The notes: a model not told the origin generated them from the sequence alone. Shown: positions 41,858-52,152, counted from the first letter of the stretch. The stretch: 64,000 bases of DNA from Nocardioides sp. WS12 (GCF_014108865.1 NZ_CP053928.1:2232001-2296000), one strand, 5' to 3'. Made by a program: numbers and translations.

Positions 41858-43555
41858 ATGTCCACAGTTTCACGCCGCGCGCTCGTGGGTGGCCTTGCGT
41901 GGGTGCCCGTCGGACGCCTGCTGCTCGGCACCGAAGCGGCCGCAGCTGCGAGTCCGTGTGCCACCCCGACGGCCTTCCCGTCCGGGATCACGCCTTACCG
42001 GCAGGTCTTCCAGAACTGGTCCACGGTGATCCGTGTCGAGGACGCATGGACCTGCCGCCCGACGAACGTCGAGGACGTCATCCGGCTGGCCAACTGGGCC
42101 AGGTCATCGGGCTGGCGGCTGCGCCCGCGCGGCATGGGGCACACGTGGTCGCCGCTGGTCACCGGTGAGGACGGTTGCTCGCCGCCGGTGCTCCTGGTCG
42201 ACACCCGCAGCCTGACAGGCGTCGAGGTCGACACGGAGACCCGGCGTGCGCGCGTGCGGGCCGGGACGTTGCTCGACGACCTGCTGGCCGCGCTCGAGGC
42301 GAAGGGGCTCGGCCTCGACGGGGGCGTCCCCACCATCGGCACGATTACGGTCGGCGGCGCGCTGGCCATCGGTGGACACGGTGCATCGGTGCCGGCCGTC
42401 GGCGAAGTGCGGACCCCCGGGACGACGTACGGAAGCCTGAGCAATCTGGTCACCGAACTCCGCGCCGTCGTGTGGGACGCGGACGCCGATTCGTACGTGC
42501 TGCGCACCTTCGTCCGCAGCGACCCCGAGATCGGTGCGCTGCTGGTCAATCTCGGACGGGCCTTCGTGTACGACGTCGTGGTCCAGGCGGGCGCGAACCT
42601 CAAGATGCGCTGCCAGAGCTACGTCAACATCCCCGCCACGACGCTGTACGGCGCCACGGCGGGTCCCAACTCGTTCGCGGACCTGCTCAACCGCACCGGA
42701 CGTGTCGACGTCGTGTGGTTCACCTGCACCGAGAAACCGTGGGTCAAGACGTGGAAGATCACGCCGGTGAAGCCGCCGCTGTCGCGCGCGGTCACCAAGC
42801 CCTACAACTACCTCTTCGTGGACAACATCCCGCCGGAGGTGGCTGCCCTGGCCAGTCAGCTGGTGGCCGGGAACCCGATCTCGACGCCGATCTTTGGTCA
42901 GGCGATGTACGCCGTCGTGGCGGCCGGCCTGCTGGCCACCGTGTCCGGGGACCTGTGGGGTTCGGCGAGGAACGTCCTCGTCTGGGACGGCGCCAACAGC
43001 CTGCCCTCGCACGACTTCGGGCTGGCCGTGCTGTGTCGTCGCGCGGACGTGCAGTCCGTGGTGCACCGCTACGTCACGAAGCACCGGGCGGTCGTGGACG
43101 AGTACGCCGCGCGCAACGAGCACCCGGTCAGCCTGACCCTGCACATCCGGGCCTGTGGCGTCGACGTACCGACGGACGTGGGGGCGGGCGCGCAGGTCCC
43201 CACGCTCTCGGCGGTGAGTCCGCGGCCCGATCACCCGGAGTGGGACACGGCCGTCTGGTTCGAGACGCTGAGCCTGCCGGGCACCACCACGTTCCCGGAG
43301 TTCTGCGCCCGGATGGAGACGTGGGCGACGGCGGAGTTCCCGGGCCTGCGTGTCGAGTGGTGCAAGGAGTGGGCGTTCACGGACGCCGGTGGGTTCACGG
43401 ACGCGGATGCGATCGCCCACCGGATTCCGCAGTCGTTGCGCGCCGGGCGGTCGGGTCAGGACACCTGGGATGCCGCGGTCGCGACCCTGCAGGACCTCGA
43501 CCCGCACGGCGTCTTCACGAGCGCGTTTCTCGAGCGGGTGCTGCCGCCTACCTGA
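41858..43555 (+). CDS. Class II (VAO-type) cholesterol oxidase, exported
   Basis: A 565-residue protein resembling Brevibacterium sterolicum type II cholesterol oxidase. The N-terminus has a twin-arginine-like signal (SRRALVGGLAWVPV). The FAD_binding_4 domain (about 55-240) carries the likely covalent FAD histidine His95 in RPRGMGHTWSPL and the pyrophosphate loop GTITVGGALAIGGHGASVP. A cholesterol-oxidase substrate-binding domain follows (about 260-565, WVKTWKITPVKPPLSRAV). It would oxidise 3-beta-hydroxysterols to 3-keto-4-enes with H2O2 release, outside the membrane. It ends tail to tail with the AraC gene (8-nt overlap). A 107-bp spacer before it shows no clear promoter. Confidence 0.82.
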   Translation: MSTVSRRALVGGLAWVPVGRLLLGTEAAAAASPCATPTAFPSGITPYRQVFQNWSTVIRVEDAWTCRPTNVEDVIRLANWARSSGWRLRPRGMGHTWSPLVTGEDGCSPPVLLVDTRSLTGVEVDTETRRARVRAGTLLDDLLAALEAKGLGLDGGVPTIGTITVGGALAIGGHGASVPAVGEVRTPGTTYGSLSNLVTELRAVVWDADADSYVLRTFVRSDPEIGALLVNLGRAFVYDVVVQAGANLKMRCQSYVNIPATTLYGATAGPNSFADLLNRTGRVDVVWFTCTEKPWVKTWKITPVKPPLSRAVTKPYNYLFVDNIPPEVAALASQLVAGNPISTPIFGQAMYAVVAAGLLATVSGDLWGSARNVLVWDGANSLPSHDFGLAVLCRRADVQSVVHRYVTKHRAVVDEYAARNEHPVSLTLHIRACGVDVPTDVGAGAQVPTLSAVSPRPDHPEWDTAVWFETLSLPGTTTFPEFCARMETWATAEFPGLRVEWCKEWAFTDAGGFTDADAIAHRIPQSLRAGRSGQDTWDAAVATLQDLDPHGVFTSAFLERVLPPT

Positions 43556-44552
43556 TCGAGGAGCGGTATTCGCGTGGCGTCTTGTCGAACCAGCGTCGGC
43601 AGGACCGGTTCAGGGTGCTCTGCTCGGCGTACCCGAGCAATGCCGCGATCTGGCCGAACTGGAGGCGCGGGTCGGCCAGGTACTTGGCCGCAAGGACACG
43701 ACGCTCCTGGTCAATCACCTCGTGGCAACCGGTGCCCTCGCTCGTCAGGTGCCTGCGCAGCGTGCGCTCGTGCATGCCGAGCTGGTCGGCGATGTCGTCG
43801 GCGGTGCAGTGACCCGTCGGCAGCAGTCGGCGGACGAGTTCGGCCACCCGCTCGGACATGGAGGCAGTGTCCGGCAGGTAGTTGGCCTCGAGGTACTTCG
43901 TGGCGATGCGCCGGGTCTCCGGGTCCGCACTGTCGATCGGCCGCGCGGCAAGGTCCGCAGGGATCTCGAACCCGCACCATTCCTGAGCGAAGCGGACCGG
44001 ACAGCCGAACGTCTCGTCGTACGCCGCCGTCGAGCCCATCTGTTCGTGCAGGAAGGACACCGTGCTGAGGCGCGCATCCGGTCCGCCCAGGAGGCGCAGC
44101 ATCAGGACAGCGTTGGCCATGCTCAGTTCGTAGCCCTGGCGTGCGTCGGGGGCGGACGGCTCGATCACCTCGTAGGTGAACCGGATCCCGGCTCCCGCCC
44201 CGCGCGGTTCCGCCGTGAGGACCAGGCCGGGGGAGTGCACGTAGAGATAGCGGGCGATCGCCTGCAGCGCCTCCTGCACCGTGTCGGAGTTCCGGGCGAT
44301 GACGGCGACCGGACCGAGGATCCCCAGTCCCTGCCAGCGGACCAGGCGGAGCCCGAAGTCGGCACAGTCGAGTTCGTCAGCGGTGGTGGCCAGGATCCGC
44401 ACGACCGCATCGAGGGGCACGAGCGCATCGTCCTCACGCTCGACGCCTTCGCGAAGACCGAACCGCTTCAGGAACGGCGCCGGATCTCCGCCGAGCTCAC
44501 GAACCAGATCGGGATAGCCCCACAGGCCGGTGGATCGGATCAGGCTTCCCAC
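43548..44552 (-). CDS. AraC-family regulator, VirS-like
   Basis: About 334 residues. The N-terminal ligand domain is of the arabinose-binding/OruR type (LVRELGGDPAPFLKRFGL, ARNSDTVQEALQAIARYLYVHSPGL). The C-terminal AraC helix-turn-helix spans about 235-330 (DIADQLGMHERTLRRHLTSEGTGCHEVID, QFGQIAALLGYAEQSTLNRSCRRWFDKTP). This is the layout of mycobacterial VirS. GTG 44552 has GGAG 5 nt upstream; the frame is open to 44612, but a motif shared with the BVMO promoter (44567-44589) falls in that extension. It presumably activates the adjacent mymA-like operon. Confidence 0.82.
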   Translation of the reverse strand: MGSLIRSTGLWGYPDLVRELGGDPAPFLKRFGLREGVEREDDALVPLDAVVRILATTADELDCADFGLRLVRWQGLGILGPVAVIARNSDTVQEALQAIARYLYVHSPGLVLTAEPRGAGAGIRFTYEVIEPSAPDARQGYELSMANAVLMLRLLGGPDARLSTVSFLHEQMGSTAAYDETFGCPVRFAQEWCGFEIPADLAARPIDSADPETRRIATKYLEANYLPDTASMSERVAELVRRLLPTGHCTADDIADQLGMHERTLRRHLTSEGTGCHEVIDQERRVLAAKYLADPRLQFGQIAALLGYAEQSTLNRSCRRWFDKTPREYRSSIR

Positions 44553-44721
44553 CGCGTCTCCACTCCTGTCCGGAAATGACAAGAGTATGTGTTGCCGCGC
44601 TCCGCTGCGCAACGACTCGGTGCGACCGGAGGCGGTCGGAGACGAAGCCGGCTCCGGACGTTGCCAGCGGGATCCAGATCGGGATGAGCATGAAGGCGAA
44701 CGTGCCGACGAGAGCGGTCAT
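44497..44721 (-). CDS. Small putative membrane protein downstream of SDR
   Basis: A 74-residue frame starting MTALVGTFAFMLIPIWIPLA, with one N-terminal hydrophobic segment. Its ATG overlaps the SDR stop (ATGA), the coupling used throughout this operon. It overlaps the AraC 5' end by 56 nt in another frame, and its tail is Arg/Ser-rich, so the real protein may be shorter or absent. I recognise no family. Confidence 0.4.
   Translation of the reverse strand: MTALVGTFAFMLIPIWIPLATSGAGFVSDRLRSHRVVAQRSAATHTLVISGQEWRRGGKPDPIHRPVGLSRSGS
44567..44589. promoter_or_regulatory. Putative VirS-like operator near the AraC start
   Basis: The plus strand carries TGTCCGGAAATGACAAGA, starting at 44567. The same core, TGTCCGGAAAAGCCAAAA, occurs on the minus strand ahead of the BVMO gene (48052-48074). 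They share 17 of 23 positions over the full blocks, including the first ten. This suggests a common AraC-family binding site with autoregulation. Confidence 0.5.
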
Positions 44722-45584
44722 GACGAGACCTCTGCTGTCGCACGTGGTGCTGTGAACTGCTGGTCGGCGTCCTTCAAAACCGTCTGGACGACGCGATGGC
44801 GCTCGGTACGGACGTCGAGCAGCGGGTTGAGCAGCCCGCGCAGGACCGAGTAGCCGGTCCATCGCCGTGGAGCAATGGTGCGCGCGCTGCGGCGCTCGAT
44901 GCCGGCGACGACGCTCGCGGCCGCCTCGGCCGGGGTGAGCTTCTTCATCAGGAACGCCGGGAACGTGGCGAGGAATCGCGCTGCGATGTCGTCTGCAAAG
45001 CCGTCCCGCGTCATGTCGGTGTCGATGAAGCCGAAGTACGCGACACCCGCCGTGGCGCCGTACTGCGCCAACTCGCCGCGCAGGGCGCGTCCGTACTGCT
45101 CCACGCCTGCCTTGGACATTGCGTACGGCGCCATCAGCACGCCGTTGACGAAGGCATAGATCGACGAGGTCACCACGACGTGGCCACGGTTGGCGATCAC
45201 GTGGGGCAGTGCCGGGTGCACGGTGCGGTGCACGCCGAGCTGGTTGACCTCGAGCACGCGCTCGAAGACGGCCGGATCCATCGTGCGCAACGTCGCGACC
45301 CGGGGTGCGATGCCGGCGTTGGCCACGACGATGTCGAGGCGGCCGAAGGCGGCGACGACCTGGTCGACGACGCCCTGCATGGCTGCAGCGTCGGTGACGT
45401 CAACCGCGAGCCCGATGGCCCGGTCGCCGATCCGCGCCGCTGCGGCCTTGGTGGCGGCCAGGTCGAGATCGACCAGCGCGACCGAGGCGCCCCGCTCTGC
45501 CAGTTGGCGGGCGGTCTCGAACCCGATGCCGCGCGCGGCGCCGGTGACCAGTGCGACCTTGCCGCTGATGGAGTAGTTGCTCAT
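44718..45584 (-). CDS. Short-chain dehydrogenase/reductase (SadH-like)
   Basis: A 288-residue SDR: VTGAARGIGFETAR (cofactor loop), VANAGIAPR, catalytic Ser in VTSSIYAFVNG and YAMSK. The C-terminal extension after residue 230 (ERRSARTIAPRRWTGYSVLRGLLNPLLD) is typical of the mycobacterial SadH (Rv3085) group. It is coupled to the upstream esterase (overlap at 45581-45584) and the downstream small ORF. In the mymA-type pathway it would oxidise or reduce a lipid-derived alcohol or aldehyde; that role is inferred from synteny. Confidence 0.88.
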   Translation of the reverse strand: MSNYSISGKVALVTGAARGIGFETARQLAERGASVALVDLDLAATKAAAARIGDRAIGLAVDVTDAAAMQGVVDQVVAAFGRLDIVVANAGIAPRVATLRTMDPAVFERVLEVNQLGVHRTVHPALPHVIANRGHVVVTSSIYAFVNGVLMAPYAMSKAGVEQYGRALRGELAQYGATAGVAYFGFIDTDMTRDGFADDIAARFLATFPAFLMKKLTPAEAAASVVAGIERRSARTIAPRRWTGYSVLRGLLNPLLDVRTERHRVVQTVLKDADQQFTAPRATAEVSS

Positions 45585-46519
45585 GCGGTGCGCACCTCGA
45601 TTGTCGTGGGAATGGTGTGGCCAGGGACGTGCTGGCGCAGGAAGGCGACCTGATCGGCCAACAGGCGCTGTTGAACCGGACCGTCGTAGACGTCGAAGTG
45701 GTCGACGGGGTACTCCCGCAGCTCTGCCGGACCGCCTGTGCGTTCCGCGGTGCTCCGGGCAGCGGCAGGCGGGGCGACCGAGTCGTTCGCGCCGACCTGG
45801 ACGAGCAGCGGCGACCTCAGTCGTGAGGCCCGCCCGATCGGCCGGTTGAAGGCGACCTCGAGGGCGACGCGGGCGCGCACCTCGTTGCGCCAGGTGGGTC
45901 CGGCCAGGGCCGTGTAGCCCGCGAGCGCGCCCGGTGCGGTCAACACGGCGTTCGAGCCGGGCTCACCGACGACCGGGATGTGGTGCGGGGCGCGACCGAA
46001 CAGGCCACGGGCCGCGTCGCGGAGGCCGTGGACGACCAGCGGGAGCAGTCGGCCGAGTCCGCCGTGCCGGTACATCGCCATCAGTGCGGCGAGTCCGTCC
46101 ATGGCGGGAGTCATCGATACGACGGCCGCGATGCGTCCGTCCGCGACCGCAACCGGGACCACATGTCCGCCGGAGTACGACGTCCCCCACAGCACGATTC
46201 GCTCGGGATCGACTCCGGGCAACTGCCGTGCCGCCGCGATCGCAGCGACGTAGTCGACGTGCTGGCGGCGGAAGGACACGTGCTGGCGGGGTGACCCGCC
46301 CGAGTCTCCGAACCCGCGGTAGTCGAACAGCAGGACGTCAAGTCCGGCGGCAGCGAACCCTTCGGCGTACCCGAGGAGGCCGGTGTCGCGCGTTCCGCCG
46401 AAACCATGGGCCATGACGACGCACGGCCGCCCGTGATCGCCCGCGAAGTGGTCGCCCTGGCCGGGAAGGTGCCAGGCCGCACAGGGAACGCCTGCGCTGC
46501 GAAAGGTGATGGCGTCCAT
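45581..46519 (-). CDS. Alpha/beta hydrolase (LipR-like position in mymA-type operon)
   Basis: A 312-residue esterase/lipase-like hydrolase. The oxyanion region is MAHGFGGTRDTG, and the nucleophile elbow is LWGTSYSGGH (Ser in GTSYS). The catalytic Asp is in VGANDSVAPP and the His in YPVDHFDVYDG. There is no signal peptide. ATG 46519 lies one base beyond the BVMO stop, so the two are co-transcribed. Hydrolysis of the ester made by the Baeyer-Villiger enzyme is a natural hypothesis. Confidence 0.87.
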   Translation of the reverse strand: MDAITFRSAGVPCAAWHLPGQGDHFAGDHGRPCVVMAHGFGGTRDTGLLGYAEGFAAAGLDVLLFDYRGFGDSGGSPRQHVSFRRQHVDYVAAIAAARQLPGVDPERIVLWGTSYSGGHVVPVAVADGRIAAVVSMTPAMDGLAALMAMYRHGGLGRLLPLVVHGLRDAARGLFGRAPHHIPVVGEPGSNAVLTAPGALAGYTALAGPTWRNEVRARVALEVAFNRPIGRASRLRSPLLVQVGANDSVAPPAAARSTAERTGGPAELREYPVDHFDVYDGPVQQRLLADQVAFLRQHVPGHTIPTTIEVRTA

Positions 46520-46520
46520 G

Positions 46521-48002
46521 TCAGCCGACCTGGGCGAGGGTCGGGCGCAGCGCTTCGAAGTGCAGTGCCCCGTCATCGATGGCGTCCTCGAGGAGCACCC
46601 GGGAGTCGCGGCCGTAGTCCATCTCGACCTTCCACGGTCCCTGCTTTCCTTGACGGGGGAGCGTGTCCTTGGCCCGCTGCACGTAGCCCGACTGCAGGGA
46701 GTCAAGGATGCCGTCACCCGTCGCGCAGCCGACGGTGTCGCGGGGTGTCGCGACGTCGTACCCGTGGTCGTCCATGTGCTGCAGGAGGCGGCAGATGTAC
46801 TCGCCGGCGATTTCGGACTTCAGCGTCCACGGGGCGTTGGTGTAGCCGAAGATCCACGCCAGGTTGGGCACGTCCTCGACCAGCACGGCCTTGTAGGTCA
46901 TCTGGTCATGCAGTTCGTGAACCTCGCCGTCGACGGTCAGTTTCAGTCCGCCGAGCATCTGCACCTGCAGGCCGGTCGCCGTGACGATGATGTCCGCCTC
47001 GAGCTCCTGGCCGGACTTCAAGCGGATGCCGGTCTCGGTGAACGTGTCGATGTGGTCGGTCACGACGGAGGCGTCACCGGCCTTCAGCGCCTTGAACAGG
47101 TCGCCGTCGGGAACCGCGCACAGCCGCTCGTCCCACGGCAGGTAGTTCGGCGTGAAGTGGGCCATGTCGACAGCCGGCCCGACCTGACGTCGTACGTGCG
47201 AGAGCAGGAAGCGGCGCATCGCTTTCGGCCAGCGGCGGCACGAGACGTAGATGGCGCGCTGCAGGGCGATGTTGCGCTTGCGGGCGAGCTGGAACACCAC
47301 GTTCTCGGGCAGGAAGCGGTTGAGCGCCGCGGAGATCTTGTCGAACGCCGGCACCGTGAAGATGTACGACGGTGAGCGCTGCAGCATCGTCACGTGCTCC
47401 GCCGTACCGGCCATCGACGGCACCAGGGTCACGGCCGTCGCGCCGCTGCCGATGACGACGACCTTCTTCCCGGTGTAGTCGAGGTCCTCGGGCCAGTGCT
47501 GGGGGTGGATCTGCTGGCCCTGGAAGTCGTCGGAGCCCGGGAAGGTCGGCAGGAAGCCGGCGTCGTGGTTGTAGTAGCCGGTGGCGCTGACCAGGAACGT
47601 GCAGGTGTAGGTCACCGTCTCGCCGGTCGCTTCGCGTTCGGCCGTGACGGTCCAGCGGCCCTCGTCGCTCGACCAGTCGGCGGCCACGATCTTCACGCCG
47701 TAGTGGATCTTCTCGTCGATGCCGTGCTCCGCAGCGGTGTCGGCGATGTAGTCGCGGATCGACGCGCCGGGCGCCAGGACCTTGTAGTCGACCCACGGCC
47801 GGAACTTGTACCCGAAGGTGAACATGTCGGAGTCCGAGCGGATGCCCGGATACCGGAACAGGTCCCAGGTCCCACCGACCCGCTCCCGGCGTTCCAGGAC
47901 GGCGATGGTCTTGCCGGGGTGCCGGCTGGTGATCTGGCAGGCGGTGCCGATACCGGACAGGCCGGCACCGATGACGACGACGTCGAAGTGGTGTGTGCTC
48001 AT
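46521..48002 (-). CDS. Type I Baeyer-Villiger monooxygenase (MymA/EthA-like)
   Basis: A 493-residue FAD/NADPH monooxygenase. FAD motif GAGLSGIGTACQ (about 11-22) is followed by GGTWDLFRYPGIRSDSDMFT as in EthA/MymA. The BVMO fingerprint FQGQQIHPQHW is complete, and the NADPH motif is VIGSGATAVTLVPSM. It inserts oxygen into ketones or oxidises heteroatoms. ATG 48002 is chosen; GTG 48011 is also open. It leads a coupled operon with an esterase and an SDR, matching mymA-lipR-sadH order in Mycobacterium tuberculosis. A putative AraC site lies 50 nt upstream. Confidence 0.9.
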   Translation of the reverse strand: MSTHHFDVVVIGAGLSGIGTACQITSRHPGKTIAVLERRERVGGTWDLFRYPGIRSDSDMFTFGYKFRPWVDYKVLAPGASIRDYIADTAAEHGIDEKIHYGVKIVAADWSSDEGRWTVTAEREATGETVTYTCTFLVSATGYYNHDAGFLPTFPGSDDFQGQQIHPQHWPEDLDYTGKKVVVIGSGATAVTLVPSMAGTAEHVTMLQRSPSYIFTVPAFDKISAALNRFLPENVVFQLARKRNIALQRAIYVSCRRWPKAMRRFLLSHVRRQVGPAVDMAHFTPNYLPWDERLCAVPDGDLFKALKAGDASVVTDHIDTFTETGIRLKSGQELEADIIVTATGLQVQMLGGLKLTVDGEVHELHDQMTYKAVLVEDVPNLAWIFGYTNAPWTLKSEIAGEYICRLLQHMDDHGYDVATPRDTVGCATGDGILDSLQSGYVQRAKDTLPRQGKQGPWKVEMDYGRDSRVLLEDAIDDGALHFEALRPTLAQVG

Positions 48003-48051
48003 GTCCACCACGATGCGCGCCAGCAGACGTGAGGGTCTTGACGGACGAGGA

Positions 48052-48074
48052 CACTGTTTTGGCTTTTCCGGACA
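48052..48074 (-). promoter_or_regulatory. Putative VirS-like operator before the BVMO gene
   Basis: The minus strand begins TGTCCGGAAAAGCCAAAA. It is about 50 nt upstream of the BVMO start, a normal position for AraC activation, and matches the element at 44567-44589 near the AraC gene. Confidence 0.5.
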
Positions 48075-48091
48075 CCCCCTCGGGGACGGCG

Positions 48092-48121
48092 CCTTCGACT
48101 CAGCCTTCGACTCAGCCTTCG
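48092..48121. repeat. 12-bp tandem repeat, 2.5 copies
   Basis: CCTTCGACTCAG is repeated twice (48092-48103, 48104-48115), followed by CCTTCG (48116-48121). It sits between the divergent ends of the BVMO promoter region and the MocA-like gene stop. It may be simple slippage or part of a binding region. Confidence 0.7.
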
Positions 48122-48130
48122 TTGATCGCC

Positions 48131-48709
48131 TCAGGCATGGTCGACATCATCGCCGGTCGCGAGGTTCCCGCACTCGACGAGCGCCACGTCATGGCTGGCA
48201 AGGTAGCTCCGCGCGCCCTGGTCGCCGGTGGCGCTGTCGAGGATCCCAGCCCAGTGGGCTCGCCCGAGCAGCACGGGGTGCCCGGGTACGGCGCGGTAGG
48301 CGGCGCGACGAAGAACTTCTGTCGATGCAGCGGAGGGGAGCTGCTCGCCCGCGCCGAGCACCCGTCGGATGACGGCTGGTCCGACATCGGGCAGGTCGAC
48401 CAGATGGACCAGCGCGGCGTCGGGGCGCTGGTCCAGGGCGCCGAGGTGGCGCAAGCCTGCGGCCAGGGACGCCCCCATCCCGTTCTCCCAGTCCGCAGCA
48501 ACGATCACCTCGACCGGGCTGTCCGCCAACAGGGCGGCGGCTTCCTCTGCTGATGCGCCCAGCACGACGGTGACGGCGTCGCACCCGCCTTCAGCGAGGG
48601 CCCGGACACTGGTCAGCAGCCACGGCACGCCGTCGGGCGCCGTGACGAGGGCCTTGGGGAGTCCCATCCGGCGGCCTGCACCTGCCGCGAGGAGAAGTCC
48701 GTGCGCCAT
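48131..48709 (-). CDS. MocA/MobA-like nucleotidyltransferase
   Basis: A 192-residue protein: LLLAAGAGRRMGLPKAL is the nucleotide-binding signature of molybdenum-cofactor cytidylyl/guanylyltransferases. VHLVDLPDVGP gives the metal-binding region and VPGHPVLLGRAHW the later conserved block. It would attach CMP or GMP to Mo-molybdopterin, or be a related sugar-nucleotide enzyme. It follows the quinone-reductase gene by one base. Its likely clients are not adjacent, but moaE and a molybdopterin oxidoreductase lie in the same window. Confidence 0.78.
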   Translation of the reverse strand: MAHGLLLAAGAGRRMGLPKALVTAPDGVPWLLTSVRALAEGGCDAVTVVLGASAEEAAALLADSPVEVIVAADWENGMGASLAAGLRHLGALDQRPDAALVHLVDLPDVGPAVIRRVLGAGEQLPSAASTEVLRRAAYRAVPGHPVLLGRAHWAGILDSATGDQGARSYLASHDVALVECGNLATGDDVDHA

Positions 48710-48710
48710 C

Positions 48711-49634
48711 TCAGTCGCTCGATCGCAAGGGCACCAGCACGAGCTTGCGGCCGGGGGAGGTCTTCTGCAGCTCCCAGACCTCGGCAGCCGCATCGAGCGG
48801 GAACGATTCCGTCGGCAGCACGAGGTCGCCACGGCGCGCGTGCTCCAGCAGCGCCACCGAGGCCTCGGCCTTGAGGTCCGGGTCGGCCAGTTGGTTGCTG
48901 TAGGTCAGCAGCGACCGCCCGCGTACGACGGCGAAGGGAAGGTCCACGGAACCGGCTGCCGAAGCACCAACCGAGACCGCCCGGGCGCCGAGGCGGGTGG
49001 CCTGCAGTGCGGCGACCAGCGGGGCGCCGTACACGGGGTCGAAGACGACGTCGGCTCCGCCGCCCGTGGCAGCCACGAGTTCGGAGACGTCGTCCGGGTC
49101 CAGCACGACCCTGGTGTCGGCCGTCGACGCCAGGGCACCGAGCCGGGTGCGGTCGCGCGCGACTGCGACGACCCGACCGGCGCCGAGCAGGCGCGCGACC
49201 CGCACCGCCATCTGCCCGACCGCGCCGGTGGCGCCGAGGACGACGACCGTTTCACCGGGCTGCAGGCGGGCGAGGTGCACCAGCGGCATCCACGCGGCGA
49301 GGCCGACGATGCCGACGGCGAGCGCGGCCTCGTCGCTCACTTCGTCGGGGACCGCGACCAGCCGGGCCGGATCGACCACGGCGAACTCGGCGAACGAGCC
49401 GTGCGGGGAGAGGGTGCGTTCGGCGTAGAACCGGCGGCCGTCGTACTCGACGACCGCTTCGTTGCCCACCACGCGGGGGACCGGTAGCGAAGCATCCGCC
49501 GCCTGCTTGAGGTCCACCGGATTCATGCCGGACGCGAGCACCCGCACCACCGCCTGGCCGGGGCCAGGCAGGGGTGCGGGTGCGTCGACCAGCGTGGGCG
49601 GGGCTGAAGGCGAATCGAGGCGGAACGCCTTCAT
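48711..49634 (-). CDS. Zinc-free MDR/quinone oxidoreductase-like protein
   Basis: A 307-residue medium-chain dehydrogenase/reductase. The GroES-like N-terminal half (SGMNPVDLKQAAD) lacks the structural zinc Cys cluster. The Rossmann half has VVVLGATGAVGQMAVRVARLLGAGRVVAVARD. Catalytic zinc ligands are absent, which fits NADPH:quinone reductase or enoyl reductase activity. ATG 49634 is used; the frame reads through the upstream hairpin and DoxX region without being coding. It is coupled to the MocA-like gene with a one-base gap. Confidence 0.85.
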   Translation of the reverse strand: MKAFRLDSPSAPPTLVDAPAPLPGPGQAVVRVLASGMNPVDLKQAADASLPVPRVVGNEAVVEYDGRRFYAERTLSPHGSFAEFAVVDPARLVAVPDEVSDEAALAVGIVGLAAWMPLVHLARLQPGETVVVLGATGAVGQMAVRVARLLGAGRVVAVARDRTRLGALASTADTRVVLDPDDVSELVAATGGGADVVFDPVYGAPLVAALQATRLGARAVSVGASAAGSVDLPFAVVRGRSLLTYSNQLADPDLKAEASVALLEHARRGDLVLPTESFPLDAAAEVWELQKTSPGRKLVLVPLRSSD

Positions 49635-49649
49635 CGCTCGTCTCCCGTC

Positions 49650-49689
49650 GATCGGAGGTCGGGCCTCAGACGAGGCCCGACCTCCGATC
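49650..49689 (-). terminator. Perfect 18-bp hairpin between DoxX and MDR genes
   Basis: GATCGGAGGTCGGGCCTC (49650-49667) and its exact complement GAGGCCCGACCTCCGATC (49672-49689) are separated by AGAC. It is 28 nt after the DoxX stop and 15 nt before the MDR start codon on the same strand. It probably terminates the DoxX unit; it could also attenuate the downstream gene. Confidence 0.8.
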
Positions 49690-49717
49690 ATCCCAGCACC
49701 GCCCAAGTGACGTCGGG

Positions 49718-50302
49718 TCAGCGCAGGACGGGGAACCGGCGAAGAAGCTCGGTCTTCTCGAGGCGGGCTCCCAGGCCCCAGGTGGCGCCAGCACCGACCA
49801 GGGCGAGGACGACGAGCGTGATCGCGCCGAGCAGGTGGTCGTCGATCACCGGGTTGTTCTCGGGCGGCAGGACGACGGTCCACATCATCACGTAGAGCAG
49901 GGCGCCGGAGCCTGCGGCAAGGCGCATCGCGGCGCCGAGGGTCAGCGCGAGGCCGATGCCGAGCAGGGCCAGCATGAACAGGGTGTCGGCCCAGGCCGCA
50001 CCGGCGATGCTGTTGTAGAAGCCCTTGAAGGGGCCGTCCGCTCCGAAGGCGAGGAACCCCTCGGTGGGGCTGCCGCCGTTGATCCAGGCCGCGTCGCCGA
50101 ACCGGTCGAGTGTCCCGGTCTGGTCGTAGCCGGTGTGGAAGCCGAGCGCGAAGAGCTTGTCGACGAAGGCCCACAGGAACGTGAGACCGAAGCCGATGCG
50201 GAGTACGGCGACCGCTCGGGCCGCCGTACCCCGCAGCTGGACACCGCCGGAATCACTGGACGTGGTGGTGGGGGTGACGCTGTGCTTGTGGATGACCGCC
50301 AT
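49718..50302 (-). CDS. DoxX-family membrane protein
   Basis: A 194-residue protein with four to five membrane segments: VAVLRIGFGLTFLWAFVDKLFAL, DTLFMLALLGIGLALTLGAAMRLAAGSGALLYVMMW and LLGAITLVVLALVGAGATWGL. The first segment and its Asp/Lys pair are typical of DoxX/thiosulfate:quinone oxidoreductase-like proteins. It may supply electrons to quinone, but the activity is unknown. ATG 50302 is 8 nt after AGGAGG (an ATG at 50308 would be too close). It lies between the class I cholesterol oxidase and the terminator. Confidence 0.85.
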   Translation of the reverse strand: MAVIHKHSVTPTTTSSDSGGVQLRGTAARAVAVLRIGFGLTFLWAFVDKLFALGFHTGYDQTGTLDRFGDAAWINGGSPTEGFLAFGADGPFKGFYNSIAGAAWADTLFMLALLGIGLALTLGAAMRLAAGSGALLYVMMWTVVLPPENNPVIDDHLLGAITLVVLALVGAGATWGLGARLEKTELLRRFPVLR

Positions 50303-50400
50303 GGTCATGACCTCCTCAGTTCGTGCTCCGAGCCTGTCGCGGTTCGGTGCCGGGGGTGAGGGCCAAAGGTCATGTGTTGGGCAGGCGGTGGTCCCGTCGC

Positions 50401-52117
<1,717 letters not shown>

Positions 52118-52152
52118 AGGGGGTACTCGCGTTTCCTTGGACATCTGTCCAG

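Noticed and set aside
42175..43812. Plus-strand frame of about 545 codons overlapping the class II cholesterol oxidase
   Set aside because: Shadow frame; the 41858-43555 frame has the full flavoprotein family pattern.
48092..48121. CRISPR-like repeat
   Set aside because: Only 2.5 contiguous 12-bp copies without spacers and no cas genes.
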